Positions 49,939 through 59,313 of a stretch of 64,000 nt of DNA are shown here, one piece after another. A program made the position numbers and the translations under genes. Positions within the stretch are counted from its first letter, which is position 1, and the number at the start of each line of letters is the position of its first letter. The notes under the pieces are model-generated. The model ran no database searches and was not told where the DNA came from. It saw only the letters and a program-made list of their open reading frames with translations. Source of the DNA: Xenorhabdus koppenhoeferi (GTDB taxonomy: Bacteria; Pseudomonadota; Gammaproteobacteria; Enterobacterales; Enterobacteriaceae); the NCBI RefSeq assembly GCF_900116635.1, contig NZ_FPBJ01000019.1:1-64000 (forward strand), read 5' to 3'.

Positions 49939-50952
49939 TTATAAAACTAGATTTTGCACCATTGTTGCCACCATTAACGCCTTAATGGTATGCATACGGT
50001 TCTCAGCCTGATCAAACACAATGCTGTGTTTCGATTCAAACACGTCATTGGTCACTTCTAATCCGCCATATAAATTGAATTCTTCTGCCAGTTGCTTGCC
50101 GAGTGTGGTTTCTTCATTATGAAAAGCGGGCAGGCAATGCAGGAATTTCACCTCTGGATTACCGGTCATTTCCACAACATCCATATTGACCTGATAAGGT
50201 TTCAGCAATGCAATGCGTTCTTGCCAGACTGATTTAGGCTCTCCCATTGATACCCAAACATCGGTATACAGAAAATCAGCTTCTTTTACACCTTGTTCAA
50301 TATCTTCTGTCAGAATGATCTGACCGCCAGTTTTTTCTGCCAGTTTTTGGCATCCTGCAACCAAATCTGCTTCTGGCCAGCACGCTTTTGGAGCGATTAA
50401 ACAGAGATCCATACCCGTTAATGCAGCTGCTTCAAGCATAGTATTGCCCATGTTGTTGCGGGCATCGCCCAAATAGGCAAATTTGATTTCAGATAGCAGT
50501 TTTTGGCTGTGCTCCTGCATTGTGAGTAAATCAGCCAGCAGTTGGGTCGGGTGGAATTCATCGGTCAATCCATTCCAAACCGGAACACCTGCGTATTGCG
50601 CCAGTGTTTCGACGATGTGTTGCCCGTAGCCACGATATTGTATTCCATCATATAGGCGGCCAAGCACTCGCGCAGTATCTTTGATGGATTCTTTGTGCCC
50701 GATTTGGCTGCCACTTGTGCTTAAATAGGTAACACTGGCACCTTGATCATGAGCGGCAACTTCAAATGCACAGCGTGTACGGGTTGAGTCTTTTTCAAAA
50801 ATAAGGGCTATATTTTTTCCTGCAAGTAAAGGAAGCTCTTTTCCTGATTTTTTATTCGCTTTTAATTTTTTGCCAAGTGTTAAAAGAGTATTAATTTCTA
50901 TAGGAGTAATATCGAGCAGTCTTAGTATTGAGCGTTGAAAAAACGGATTCAT
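49939..50952 (-). CDS. argF: ornithine carbamoyltransferase
   Basis: Arginine biosynthesis enzyme joining carbamoyl phosphate and ornithine to give citrulline. The 337-residue protein shows the carbamoyl-phosphate motif [24 protein letters not shown], the ornithine loop DARNNMGN and [13 protein letters not shown]. The ATG at 50952 ([10 protein letters not shown]) with GGAG upstream is chosen; an in-frame ATG 14 codons earlier lies inside the operator. It is divergent from rraB, as E. coli argI is. Confidence 0.96.
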   Translation of the reverse strand: MNPFFQRSILRLLDITPIEINTLLTLGKKLKANKKSGKELPLLAGKNIALIFEKDSTRTRCAFEVAAHDQGASVTYLSTSGSQIGHKESIKDTARVLGRLYDGIQYRGYGQHIVETLAQYAGVPVWNGLTDEFHPTQLLADLLTMQEHSQKLLSEIKFAYLGDARNNMGNTMLEAAALTGMDLCLIAPKACWPEADLVAGCQKLAEKTGGQIILTEDIEQGVKEADFLYTDVWVSMGEPKSVWQERIALLKPYQVNMDVVEMTGNPEVKFLHCLPAFHNEETTLGKQLAEEFNLYGGLEVTNDVFESKHSIVFDQAENRMHTIKALMVATMVQNLVL

Positions 50953-50977
50953 TATGCATGGACTCCATGAGTGCAAT

Positions 50978-51017
50978 ATTGAATTTATATTCAATATATA
51001 CCGATTAAAAATTCAAT
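50978..51017. promoter_or_regulatory. two ARG boxes (ArgR operator) of argF
   Basis: Box 1 (50978-50995) contains TGAATTTATATTCA, a perfect match to the core WNTGAATWWWWATTCANW. Box 2 (51000-51017) contains CGATTAAAAATTCA, a weaker match. The pair with a 4-base gap fits the two-box layout of known ArgR operators, so arginine should repress argF. Confidence 0.88.
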
Positions 51018-51185
51018 TGCAAGCCCTGACTTTGGTGTTTGTAAGGGTGATGGTATTAAGACGACTGATGAATCAGTCGATTATGGTTTGTATTTCTCTT
51101 TGGACAAAAGGAGATAGATATATCCTTTGTTTAGAAAAGATGGGAGAATGCAAAGCAGGAGAGCCAACTGACGGAGGGGATAGGC

Positions 51186-51611
51186 ATGGCAGACCCACAT
51201 GCTTTAGAAGAACAGCGTGAAGAAACTCGTTTGATCATCGAAGAATTATTGGAAGATGGCAGCGATCCTGAAGCGCTTTATATTATTGAGCACCACTTTT
51301 CGGCGGAAAATTTCGATCAACTGGAAAAAGCAGCACTTGAAGCATTTAAGTTAGATTATGAAGTAACGGATGCGGAAGAGCTGGAAACAGAAGATGGTGT
51401 TGTTCTGATGTGTTGTGATGTGATTAGCGAAAGCCGTCTGGAGGCTGACTTGATCAATACGCAGGTTGAACAACTGCTGGATCTGGCTGAAAAAATGGGT
51501 GTGAATTACGATGGTTGGGGGACGTATTTTGAAGATCCCAATGTATCGGATGATGAAGATGATAACGGTGATCTCTTCCCACCAGAAGAAGATGAGCCAA
51601 GACTTCACTAA
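51186..51611 (+). CDS. rraB: ribonuclease E inhibitor RraB
   Basis: Acidic 141-residue protein that binds the C-terminal scaffold of RNase E and changes mRNA decay. It keeps the family N-terminus [20 protein letters not shown] and a strongly acidic tail ([17 protein letters not shown]). Ribosome site GGAGGGGA precedes the start. Confidence 0.95.
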   Translation: MADPHALEEQREETRLIIEELLEDGSDPEALYIIEHHFSAENFDQLEKAALEAFKLDYEVTDAEELETEDGVVLMCCDVISESRLEADLINTQVEQLLDLAEKMGVNYDGWGTYFEDPNVSDDEDDNGDLFPPEEDEPRLH

Positions 51612-51641
51612 GATGTTTCGAACATCACATTAAGATCGAAT

Positions 51642-51661
51642 GCCCCACTTGAACGGTGGGG
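51642..51661 (+). terminator. hairpin after rraB
   Basis: GCCCCAC and GTGGGGC pair with a six-base loop about 30 bases past rraB. The T-run after it is weak, so termination is likely but not certain. Confidence 0.6.
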
Positions 51662-51693
51662 CTGATTGAATTGACGAGCAAGTTCAAAATCCG

Positions 51694-51712
51694 CCGTAAA
51701 CCCTCTTTACGG
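51694..51712 (-). terminator. hairpin over the stop codon of the binding-protein gene
   Basis: CCGTAAA and TTTACGG pair around five bases and include the TAA stop at 51709-51707. On the minus strand CGGATTTTG follows. It may end the importer transcript or stabilise it. Confidence 0.5.
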
Positions 51713-52507
51713 TGGGGAGCAGTCACAAATATCCACTCCAAAATACTTCTCGGAGATGCGGGCATAGGTGCCGTCATCTTTCATCTCTTGCAGAGCCTTA
51801 TTAATGGCTTCTGCGAGTTCAATATCACTTTTGCGCAGCAATACGGCTGATTGACTGGCATTTGCTTGCCGGGCGACGATTTTTACTGGTGCATTAGGGC
51901 GCTGTTTTTTGAAGTCGAGGAATGACAGGCGATCATTCAATGTGGCATCAGCGCGTCCGGTGACGACCAAATCAATGGCCTGATTAAAACCATCCGTGCT
52001 GACTAAATCAGCGCCATAAAAGGTTGCCAATTGGCCGTAGTTACTGATCAGAGATTGAGCTGAGCGTTTACCTTTAATATCCGCGAATGTTTTAATATTA
52101 CTGTTGTTATCACGGGTGATTAATACCACCTGAGACGTTGTATAAGGAATAGAGAAACTGTATTTCGCTGCCCGTTCTGGGGTGATGCCAACTTGATTGA
52201 TAACCGCATCAAAACGTTTTGCATCCAGCCCTGCGATTAATCCATCCCATTTTACTTCCATAAATTCCGGTTTGACGTTCAAACGCCGGGCGATTTCCCG
52301 TGCGATATCCACATCAAAGCCGGTCAGTTTGTTGCTGGCATCGTGATAGGTAAAAGGAGGATAAGTCCCTTCTGTACCAATCTTAAAGACACCGGAGGCT
52401 TTTATAGTGTCAAAATCCTTGCCGGCATAGCTTGGGGCAGAAATAGCCAGGGCAGTCGCGCTCGCCAGTAACAGACTTAAAAGTTTTTTCGCTATGTTTT
52501 TCCGCAT
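51707..52507 (-). CDS. amino acid ABC transporter, substrate-binding protein (cystine-type)
   Basis: Periplasmic binding protein of 266 residues with a signal peptide (LLSLLLASATALAISAPSYA) and the family-3 solute-binding fold: GVFKIGTEGTYPPFTYHD, then LTGFDVDIAREIARRL and RFDAVINQVGITPERA. The pattern is that of cystine/polar amino acid binders such as E. coli TcyJ (FliY), but the exact ligand is not proven. The C-terminus CDCSPP is unusual. It is last in a three-gene importer cluster. Confidence 0.85.
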   Translation of the reverse strand: MRKNIAKKLLSLLLASATALAISAPSYAGKDFDTIKASGVFKIGTEGTYPPFTYHDASNKLTGFDVDIAREIARRLNVKPEFMEVKWDGLIAGLDAKRFDAVINQVGITPERAAKYSFSIPYTTSQVVLITRDNNSNIKTFADIKGKRSAQSLISNYGQLATFYGADLVSTDGFNQAIDLVVTGRADATLNDRLSFLDFKKQRPNAPVKIVARQANASQSAVLLRKSDIELAEAINKALQEMKDDGTYARISEKYFGVDICDCSPP

Positions 52508-52560
52508 AAATTGTGTTTCTCCGCATAAATAATCTTGCTGATATTCAGTATGACTGCCCG

Positions 52561-53325
52561 TTATATTTCCCAGTCCGGCAAGGTTTCTGTCAGGGTTGAG
52601 GTAAACTCGCCAGTACGCACCTTACCGGGACGTGTGAAAATGGTTTTTGCCGTGCCGGACTCAATAATCTCACCGGATTCCAGAAACACAACATCATGGG
52701 CAAGATTAGCTGCTAACCGCAAATCATGCGTTGCCATTAACATGGTTGTGCCTTCTTCGGCCAAATGTTTCAAAACCGAAACCACTTCTTTGGATAATTC
52801 AGGATCAAGCGCCGAAGTCGGTTCATCACACAGTAACACTTTGGGTGAAGGTGCCATCGCTCTGGCGATTGCTACACGCTGTTGCTGGCCACCTGATAAA
52901 GTACTGGGCCAAACATCCGCCTTGTGAGACATCCCGACTTTTTTCAGCAGCTCAAACGCTCTTTCTCTGGCGAGTTCGCGTGGCCATTTCTGTACCCAAA
53001 TCAGCCCTTCCATAATGTTTTCAATTACTGTCAGATGTGGGAAAAGCTGGAAATTCTGGAATACCATGCCCGTCTGCAGGCTAAAGCGCTGGATTTCACG
53101 ATGTGGCAGCCGCTCCTTACCATTAAACGTAATTTTTTCTTTGCCAAGCTCCAGCTTGCCCGCCTGCGGGATTTCCAACAGATTAATGCAGCGCAGCAAA
53201 GTACTTTTACCACTGCCTGAAGGGCCAATCAGTGCTGTCAGACTGCCTTCCTTAATTGTCAGGCTGATGTTTTTCAGCACTGTTTGCCCGCCGAAACTTT
53301 TTTCAATGTTGGTGAGCTGAATCAT
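52561..53325 (-). CDS. amino acid ABC transporter, ATP-binding protein
   Basis: ATPase of the importer (254 residues): Walker [13 protein letters not shown]-loop MVFQNFQLFPH, signature LSGGQQQRVAIARAM, Walker B VLLCDEPTSALDPE and switch histidine ATHD. It overlaps the upstream permease gene by 23 bases, so the two are translationally coupled. Confidence 0.92.
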   Translation of the reverse strand: MIQLTNIEKSFGGQTVLKNISLTIKEGSLTALIGPSGSGKSTLLRCINLLEIPQAGKLELGKEKITFNGKERLPHREIQRFSLQTGMVFQNFQLFPHLTVIENIMEGLIWVQKWPRELARERAFELLKKVGMSHKADVWPSTLSGGQQQRVAIARAMAPSPKVLLCDEPTSALDPELSKEVVSVLKHLAEEGTTMLMATHDLRLAANLAHDVVFLESGEIIESGTAKTIFTRPGKVRTGEFTSTLTETLPDWEI

Positions 53326-54004
53326 CTTTGACTTCCTTATTGCTATTTTGCTGGGCGAATTTCTTTTCCAACCGGACTTGCAGCGCGGATAACACCGAAC
53401 TCAAAAGGAGATAGAGAATGGCGGCTTCGGTATACAGAATTAGCGGTTGATAAGTCACAGCAGCAATACGTTGTGCCGCAAGGAACATCTCTGGCACGGT
53501 AATGACGGAAGCCAGCGAAGTGTCTTTTACCAGCGAAATAAAGGTATTGGACAAGGGGGGAATAGAAACCCGTGCCGCTTGTGGCAGAATAATCCGACGC
53601 AGTGATTGCCACCAACTCATGCCGATAGAGTGGGAGGCTTCCCATTGCCCTTTGGGGACAGAAATCAACGCGGCGCGGATCACTTCGGAAGTATAGGCAC
53701 CGACATTCAGGGTAAAACCGATAACGGCGGAGGTGAATGCTTCTAAAGTAATGCCCATGCTGGGCAGGGCGTAGAAAATCAAAAATAGTTGAACCAACAA
53801 CGGTGTGCCGCGAATCAGCCAGACATAAAACCGCACTACTGCAACCAGAGGCTTAGGGCCATATAGCCTGATTAAAGCAACGATAAACCCCAACGAGATC
53901 CCAAGTGCGAATGTAATTAGAGTGAGGGGAATAGTGAATGTCAGGCCAGCGTAAAGCATCGGCCACAGGGAATCCAGCGCTAAACTGAGCCATGATGGGG
54001 TCAT
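53303..54004 (-). CDS. amino acid ABC transporter, permease
   Basis: Inner-membrane permease of 233 residues in the HisM/YecS group, with five or so transmembrane helices and the coupling motif EASHSIGMSWWQSLRRIILPQA (the EAA loop, starting near residue 142) that contacts the ATPase. First gene of the permease-ATPase-binding protein cluster. Confidence 0.92.
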   Translation of the reverse strand: MTPSWLSLALDSLWPMLYAGLTFTIPLTLITFALGISLGFIVALIRLYGPKPLVAVVRFYVWLIRGTPLLVQLFLIFYALPSMGITLEAFTSAVIGFTLNVGAYTSEVIRAALISVPKGQWEASHSIGMSWWQSLRRIILPQAARVSIPPLSNTFISLVKDTSLASVITVPEMFLAAQRIAAVTYQPLILYTEAAILYLLLSSVLSALQVRLEKKFAQQNSNKEVKDDSAHQH

Positions 54005-54215
54005 AAAACCTTCCTAATCGATTGATATCAAGAATATGTTTATTTTTTATAGGGTTGTTTAAATGATGATATGGCAAGAAAAGGTGAACGCTATATACAA
54101 GAAAGTTATAGCTTAGAACTTTAGGTAGGGTTGGTTATATTGATAAATGTGGCAAGAAGTATAATTATAATAAATAACAAGGCCGTACCTTTATCTTGGG
54201 GGAGCGGGTGTTTCA

Positions 54216-54335
54216 CCAGGTTATTGGAACAATTTTCGTGCTATAGCAACGAGATATTATAAATTAGAACGAAATGATGCCAGCATGTTAGCACTGACGT
54301 TTATCATTGTCTGGCTACCTATGTGGTTTGATTGA
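54216..54335 (+). pseudogene. IS5-family transposase C-terminal remnant
   Basis: Frame ending at 54335 reads NFRAIATRYYKLERNDASML and then ALTFIIVWLPMWFD. This matches the conserved end of IS5-group transposases (F-R-x-IATRY-x-K, then a hydrophobic tail ending WL). The rest of the gene and both inverted ends are missing. It lies in the otherwise empty 580-base gap between the importer and the ygiW-like gene. Confidence 0.75.
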
Positions 54336-54468
54336 TTTGTGAATATAAAACATCAACATGCCCTATATTTCACAGGAAAATATTAGTCATTTAATGAGGG
54401 TGTCTTGCTGGTTTCAGGGGTTATGTTGGAGTCAGATAAATGTGCGTAAAAATAAATCCTTAATAAAG

Positions 54469-54563
54469 TTGCGTAATTACAAAAGCCTGTGTATCGTGAC
54501 AAGAGTGATAGTAATGTCACAAAATTTATTAAATATCCAAACCTCGCAAGTGCGGGTTTTTTT
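54469..54563 (+). ncRNA. candidate small RNA or attenuator before ygiW
   Basis: A promoter-like TTGCGT (54469-54474) with TATCGT (54492-54497) 17 bases on, an inverted repeat GTGACA...TGTCAC (about 54497-54520) and an intrinsic terminator (CCTCGCA-AG-TGCGGG plus seven T, ending 54563) that stops only 22 bases before the ygiW start. Either a transcript of about 60 bases ends here, or the hairpin attenuates the downstream gene. Confidence 0.4.
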
Positions 54564-54584
54564 AGCATAATCAAAGAGAAAGTT

Positions 54585-54968
54585 ATGAAAAAAACTCTGA
54601 TTGCTCTCATTATCGGTACCCTTTCTTTTGGTGCTTTGGCACAGCAGGGTGGTTTCGTTTCCCCGGACAGTACAGACTACACACAGGGTGGATTTAAAGG
54701 CCCAACTCCCAACCTGACTAGTGTTGCTCAGGCAAAATCTTTTCGTGATGATGCATGGGTCGTTTTGGAAGGTAACATTGTTAAACAGGTTGGTCACGAA
54801 CTCTATGAATTCAGGGATAACAGTGGTTCTGTTTATGTCGACATTGATGACAAGCGCTGGATGGGTCTGACGGCCACTCCAACTGACAAAGTTCGCATCG
54901 AAGGTGAAGTGGACAAAGACTGGAACAGTGTTGAAATTGATGTCAAAACTATCCGCATCATGAAATAA
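54585..54968 (+). CDS. YgiW/YdeI-family BOF stress protein
   Basis: Periplasmic OB-fold protein of 127 residues with signal peptide MKKTLIALIIGTLSFGALAQ. It keeps the BOF core FRDDAWVVLEGNIVKQVGHE, then YEFRDNSGSVYVDID and GEVDKDWNSVEIDVK. Family members help tolerate peroxide, metals and antimicrobial peptides. The ATG at 54585 has AAGAGAAAG upstream. A terminator hairpin lies immediately before its ribosome site, hinting at control by attenuation. Confidence 0.9.
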   Translation: MKKTLIALIIGTLSFGALAQQGGFVSPDSTDYTQGGFKGPTPNLTSVAQAKSFRDDAWVVLEGNIVKQVGHELYEFRDNSGSVYVDIDDKRWMGLTATPTDKVRIEGEVDKDWNSVEIDVKTIRIMK

Positions 54969-54988
54969 CTCAAGTAATTTGAATACAG

Positions 54989-55010
54989 CCCCGCACTCGC
55001 GGGGTTTTTT
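54989..55010 (+). terminator. terminator of the ygiW-like gene
   Basis: CCCCGC-ACTC-GCGGGG stem followed by six T, 20 bases past the stop. Confidence 0.93.
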
Positions 55011-55245
55011 GCTTTCTGGGAGTCGGGTGTTTAACCATAATGACAAAAACCAAAATTAAGTAAATGAACATATTATTGACGTGAAGGCAGGGTTTAATGT
55101 GACTGATTTTATGGATATATTAACATATTGAAAATAGCTAAATTCATTGCTTTTTAAGGATCATACCCATTTGGTTCTGCAGTTATCCTTTCAGCGATGT
55201 CATTCGTGCATTTATCGCCAATAATACAGATTGAAATGGGGTTTT

Positions 55246-56634
55246 ATGGTGGAGTTTTACATTCCAATTATTGGATTGGGAGTGGCGGTATTTACGCTGA
55301 TTTTTCTGGTCTTGCGTACTCGTATTCATGTACTGCTTGCCATGTTGATTGCTGCGATAATTGCTGGGACTTCTGGCGGCTTAACTATGAGCAATGCTGT
55401 CGAAGTGATCACCAAAGGATTTGGTTCAACATTAGGTAGTATCGGCATTGTAATTGGATTAGGGAGCATGATGGGCCGGATATTGGAAGTGTCCGGCGCA
55501 ACTGAACGGATCGCTTATAGCTTGATAAAATGGCTGGGTAAACGGCGTGAAGAATGGGCACTGGCGATCACCGGTTATATTGTCAGTATCCCTATATTTG
55601 TTAATTCGGCTTTTGTGATCCTCTATCCGCTGGTGAAAGCATTAGCAAAGAAAGGTAAACGCAATGTATTGACGCTGGGGGTATCACTGGCGGGAGGGCT
55701 GGTAGTGACTCACCACATTGTTCCCCCGACCCCGGGACCGCTTGGTGTGGCAGGGATATTCGGAGTGAGTATAGGCTCAATGATGCTGGCAGGTATGATA
55801 CTGGCCGTTCCATGTGTTATAGGTATTACCTGCTATGCAAAGTGGTTGGAGACTAAATATCCTGAATACCAGCTTGATGATACAGAAGAAAATGCAGAAA
55901 ATTTGCAACAAGTTCATCAACGTTATATGGAAGAAAAATCTAACAAATCACTACCGAGCTTATTTTTGTCTCTTTTGCCTATTGTTGTGCCTATTGTTCT
56001 TATTTTGGCCGGTGTAATTAATGGCTTGCTATTGAAAACCGATATCTTTGCCGGGAAAGAAAACGATTTCTATTTTCAGATTTTTGGGTTCCTTGGTTCA
56101 CCAATTATCGCGCTGGCAATCAGTGTTTTATTGGCTATTTATACGCTCATTCCAAAAGCCAGCAAACACGAAGTGATTGAACATTTAGAGGAAGGGTTGA
56201 AGACTGTAGGTATTATTTTGTTGGTGTCAGGGGCTGGAGGCGCATTGGGGGCTGTGTTAAATGAAAGTTCGACGGGAACGATATTGGCGCAATATATTGC
56301 CAGCTTGCCAATAACACCAGTCTTGATTCCATTTATCATTGCGACACTAATCCGCATAATCCAAGGTTCTGGCACGGTAGCAATGATTACCGCAGCTTCT
56401 ATTTCAGCCCCGGTTATCAAGCAGATACCGGACATTAATATGTTGGTAGCGGCTCAGGCTGCGGTGATGGGAACACTGTTTTTTAGCTACTTCAATGATT
56501 GTTTTTTCTGGGTGGTTAACCGGATGATGGGCATTAAAAATGTGAGGCAACAGATTATCGTCTGGTCAATTCCTACCACAATTGCGTGGGGGATTGGGCT
56601 GTGTGGTGTATTGCTTCTCAATCTTGTGATGTAA
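55246..56634 (+). CDS. GntP-family permease (gluconate/glycerate-type)
   Basis: Inner-membrane proton symporter of 462 residues with about 12-14 hydrophobic segments. The family motifs IPIFVNSAFVILYPLVKALA, HHIVPPTPGPLGVAGIFGV and IIQGSGTVAMITAA are visible. Relatives carry gluconate, D-serine, glycerate or similar hydroxy acids; the substrate here is unknown. The start at 55246 is uncertain, because the ribosome site (GGGG) is weak. It is alone between two terminators. Confidence 0.88.
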   Translation: MVEFYIPIIGLGVAVFTLIFLVLRTRIHVLLAMLIAAIIAGTSGGLTMSNAVEVITKGFGSTLGSIGIVIGLGSMMGRILEVSGATERIAYSLIKWLGKRREEWALAITGYIVSIPIFVNSAFVILYPLVKALAKKGKRNVLTLGVSLAGGLVVTHHIVPPTPGPLGVAGIFGVSIGSMMLAGMILAVPCVIGITCYAKWLETKYPEYQLDDTEENAENLQQVHQRYMEEKSNKSLPSLFLSLLPIVVPIVLILAGVINGLLLKTDIFAGKENDFYFQIFGFLGSPIIALAISVLLAIYTLIPKASKHEVIEHLEEGLKTVGIILLVSGAGGALGAVLNESSTGTILAQYIASLPITPVLIPFIIATLIRIIQGSGTVAMITAASISAPVIKQIPDINMLVAAQAAVMGTLFFSYFNDCFFWVVNRMMGIKNVRQQIIVWSIPTTIAWGIGLCGVLLLNLVM

Positions 56635-56646
56635 TCCATGCAATAG

Positions 56647-56668
56647 CGCTCTGTAAAGGGCGTTTTTT
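56647..56668 (+). terminator. terminator of the GntP permease gene
   Basis: CGCTC-TGTAAA-GGGCG hairpin followed by six T, 12 bases past the stop. Confidence 0.8.
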
Positions 56669-56749
56669 CTGTTTTCTGACTTTGTGATTGTTCTTCGAAC
56701 ATTGTTTTCATTGCCGCATTACACTCACCACATTATTTTCTTTTTTATT

Positions 56750-56844
56750 TGTGATTTTTATCACGAATATATGTATGTGTTTCTTATCTGTATAAATTAA
56801 AAGTGATTTTAATCACTAAAAAATGTCAGAGTATTGACTAAATT
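56750..56844 (+). promoter_or_regulatory. udp promoter region with two CRP sites
   Basis: CRP site A is TGTGA-N6-TCACG (56750-56765, centre 56757.5). Site B is AGTGA-N6-TCACT (56802-56817, centre 56809.5), a perfect palindrome. The centres are 52 bases apart, the spacing known for E. coli udp (-93.5 and -41.5), where CytR binds between. A -10-like TAAATT is at 56839-56844, as expected if site B is at -41.5. The CytR contacts are inferred only. Confidence 0.82.
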
Positions 56845-56886
56845 TAGGTATCCATATTTTGAATCATGGCCGTTGAGGAGTTAGAT

Positions 56887-57642
56887 ATGTCCGATGTATT
56901 TCACTTAGGTATCACTAAAAGCGATCTGCGAGGTGCGACTCTGGCAATTGTGCCAGGCGATCCTAACCGTGTTGAAAAAATAGCACGATTGATGGGTAAC
57001 CCAGTACATCTGGCCTCTCATCGTGAATTTACAACATGGCGTGCAGAAATAGACGGAAAAGCCGTTATTGTCTGCTCTACGGGTATCGGCGGCCCTTCAA
57101 CGTCGATTGTGGTGGAAGAACTTGCCCAGTTGGGAGTGCGTACTTTCTTGCGTATCGGTACAACTGGTGCAATCCAGCCACACATCAATGTAGGGGATGT
57201 ATTGGTGACAACTGCCGCAGTCCGTTTAGATGGTGCCAGCTTGCACTTTGCTCCAATGGAATTCCCAGCCGTGGCTGATTTTGAGTGTACAAATGCTCTG
57301 TATGAAGCAGCAAAATCATCCGGTATTACAACTCATGTTGGTGTGACGGCATCTTCTGATACCTTCTACCCAGGGCAGGAGCGTTACGATACTTATTCAG
57401 GCCGTGTTGTCCGTCGCTTCCAGGGTTCCATGAAAGAGTGGCAGGAAATGGGTGTAATGAACTTTGAGATGGAATCAGCAACATTGCTGACAATGTGTGC
57501 AAGCCAGGGGCTGCGTGCTGGTATGGTAGCAGGTGTTATTGTTAATCGTACTCAACAAGAAATACCGGATGCTGAGTTATTGAAGAAAACAGAAAGCAAT
57601 GCCTTGGGGATTGTTGTCGAAGCTGCTCGATGCTTGCTGTAA
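56887..57642 (+). CDS. udp: uridine phosphorylase
   Basis: Cytosolic nucleoside salvage enzyme splitting uridine with phosphate into uracil and ribose 1-phosphate. The 251-residue protein starts [17 protein letters not shown] and keeps [27 protein letters not shown] and [18 protein letters not shown] precedes the ATG at 56887; the in-frame ATG seven codons upstream overlaps that site. Followed by a strong terminator. In E. coli rmuC comes next; here two other genes intervene. Confidence 0.97.
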   Translation: MSDVFHLGITKSDLRGATLAIVPGDPNRVEKIARLMGNPVHLASHREFTTWRAEIDGKAVIVCSTGIGGPSTSIVVEELAQLGVRTFLRIGTTGAIQPHINVGDVLVTTAAVRLDGASLHFAPMEFPAVADFECTNALYEAAKSSGITTHVGVTASSDTFYPGQERYDTYSGRVVRRFQGSMKEWQEMGVMNFEMESATLLTMCASQGLRAGMVAGVIVNRTQQEIPDAELLKKTESNALGIVVEAARCLL

Positions 57643-57666
57643 TACTTTTATCAAGTGATTCTGTTA

Positions 57667-57688
57667 AGGGCCGGAATATTCCGGCCCT
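57667..57688 (+). terminator. terminator of udp
   Basis: AGGGCCGG-AATATT-CCGGCCCT perfect palindrome followed by GCTGTTTTTG, 25 bases past udp. Confidence 0.85.
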
Positions 57689-57862
57689 GCTGTTTTTGCG
57701 ATCTTCTCTTTCTTTCATTCTAAAATCTGATAATGTCATAATGTTTTGTATTAATGATTATTTGCGTAATGGCTGTTGTGCGCCAATAATTATTAATCTA
57801 ATCCAGTAATATCAATAACCATCTGTTTTTACAACATTATTTATTACATTGCAAGAGTGATT

Positions 57863-58645
57863 ATGACCACAACATTTCTACTCCATCCTTCACTTCTTCC
57901 GTTGAATGGCGGCATTAACTTTCGTGATTTAGGCAACAAGACGCTGAATAATGGCGCTAAGATCAAGTCAGGGCTATTATTTCGTTCCGGTTCATTGGAC
58001 AGACTGACAGAAAACGATCAGGCTATTCTAGTGGATCAAAACCTTTTTCAGATCATCGATTATCGTGATAGCAGTGAGATTATGGATAAACCAGATCAGG
58101 TATGGCATGGCGCACATTACCATCACGCTCCGGCTAATCCGCTTTCTAAAGAAGTAGATGCTAATCTGGATAAACTGGATAAGGAGATACTGGAACAATT
58201 CGATGCGAAAGTATTTATGTCGCGTCTGTATGAATTGCTACCGCTCAATAACCCAGCTTATAAAACACTAGCCACCTTATTGCTGCAACCAGAAAAAGGC
58301 GGGATTGTACAACACTGTGCGGTCGGTAAGGATAGAACGGGGGTTGGCTCTGCGTTGGTCTTATTGGCATTGGGTGCCGATTTGGATACGGTGATGGAGG
58401 ATTATTTGCTGACTAATGTCACGCTGGCTCCATACCGAGACTATTTATTGAATGAACACGCAAAAAGCATGAGTGAAAATATAGTTGAAAAATTTGCTTA
58501 TGTTTATTCGGTCAGAGAAGAGTTTTTGCTAAAAGCCCTGAATAGTATTAATCAACATTATGGCAGTGTGGATATTTGGCTGGAAAAAGATATCGGACTT
58601 GATATTGCAGCCCGTGAAAAGCTACAGGCCTATTTTCTTGAATAA
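57863..58645 (+). CDS. tyrosine/lipid phosphatase (Tyr_phosphatase_3 family)
   Basis: A 260-residue phosphatase of the Mycobacterium PtpB/Listeria LipA type. The active site HCAVGKDRTG has the P-loop cysteine and arginine plus the lysine and aspartate typical of dual tyrosine and phosphoinositide phosphatases. The N-terminal GGINFRDLGN and FRSGSLDRL are also family marks. No signal peptide is seen. The target is unknown. This gene and dedA interrupt the usual udp-rmuC order. Confidence 0.88.
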   Translation: MTTTFLLHPSLLPLNGGINFRDLGNKTLNNGAKIKSGLLFRSGSLDRLTENDQAILVDQNLFQIIDYRDSSEIMDKPDQVWHGAHYHHAPANPLSKEVDANLDKLDKEILEQFDAKVFMSRLYELLPLNNPAYKTLATLLLQPEKGGIVQHCAVGKDRTGVGSALVLLALGADLDTVMEDYLLTNVTLAPYRDYLLNEHAKSMSENIVEKFAYVYSVREEFLLKALNSINQHYGSVDIWLEKDIGLDIAAREKLQAYFLE

Positions 58646-58687
58646 AAATGCCAGGTTAGCATTGGTTTGGTAGTACAGCGCTAACCT

Positions 58688-59251
58688 ATGGCAGACACTG
58701 ATAACACAGGAAAGACTAGTGTGAACCTGCATGAAACCATTGAACTGATCACCAACTTTGTAAAAGCCCATGAAGTTTGGGCGATTCCGATTATTTTCCT
58801 TCTTGCATTTGGTGAATCACTCGCATTCATTTCCTTACTGTTGCCAGCAACAATTATTTTGTTGGGATTGGGGGCATTGATTGGTGAAAGTGGATTGAAT
58901 TTCTGGCCAATATGGATAGCCGCAGCAGCGGGAGCCTTTTTTGGTGATTGGCTTTCTTACTGGTTTGGTTTCCGCTACAAAGAAAATGTCGGCAAAATGT
59001 GGCCACTCTCTCGTCACCCTCAAACGTTGATTCGCGGCCATCAATTTTTTGAACGTTGGGGCGTTTGGGGAGTGTTCATTGGGCGGTTCTTTGGCCCTCT
59101 AAGGGCAGCGGTGCCGTTGGTAGCGGGTATTTGTGCCATGCCTCAACGTCATTTTCAGCTTGCTAATTTTACATCTGCATTAATCTGGGCATTCGGTATT
59201 TTAGCGCCGGGAGCGTTTGGTCTGCACTGGCTGACTGAATGGATGGGATAA
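58688..59251 (+). CDS. DedA-family inner membrane protein
   Basis: Polytopic membrane protein of 187 residues (four to five helices) with the DedA core FGESLAFISLLLPATIILLG and the motif GRFFGPLRAAVPLVAGICAM, which holds the conserved arginines. DedA proteins take part in membrane lipid recycling and proton balance; recent work links some to undecaprenyl phosphate flipping. It starts 42 bases after the phosphatase gene and is probably co-transcribed. Confidence 0.88.
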   Translation: MADTDNTGKTSVNLHETIELITNFVKAHEVWAIPIIFLLAFGESLAFISLLLPATIILLGLGALIGESGLNFWPIWIAAAAGAFFGDWLSYWFGFRYKENVGKMWPLSRHPQTLIRGHQFFERWGVWGVFIGRFFGPLRAAVPLVAGICAMPQRHFQLANFTSALIWAFGILAPGAFGLHWLTEWMG

Positions 59252-59313
59252 GGCAGATGGAGTAATTGCGAGCCGCTTTGCAAATAGCCAAAGCTTGCTA
59301 ATTGTATTTTTGA

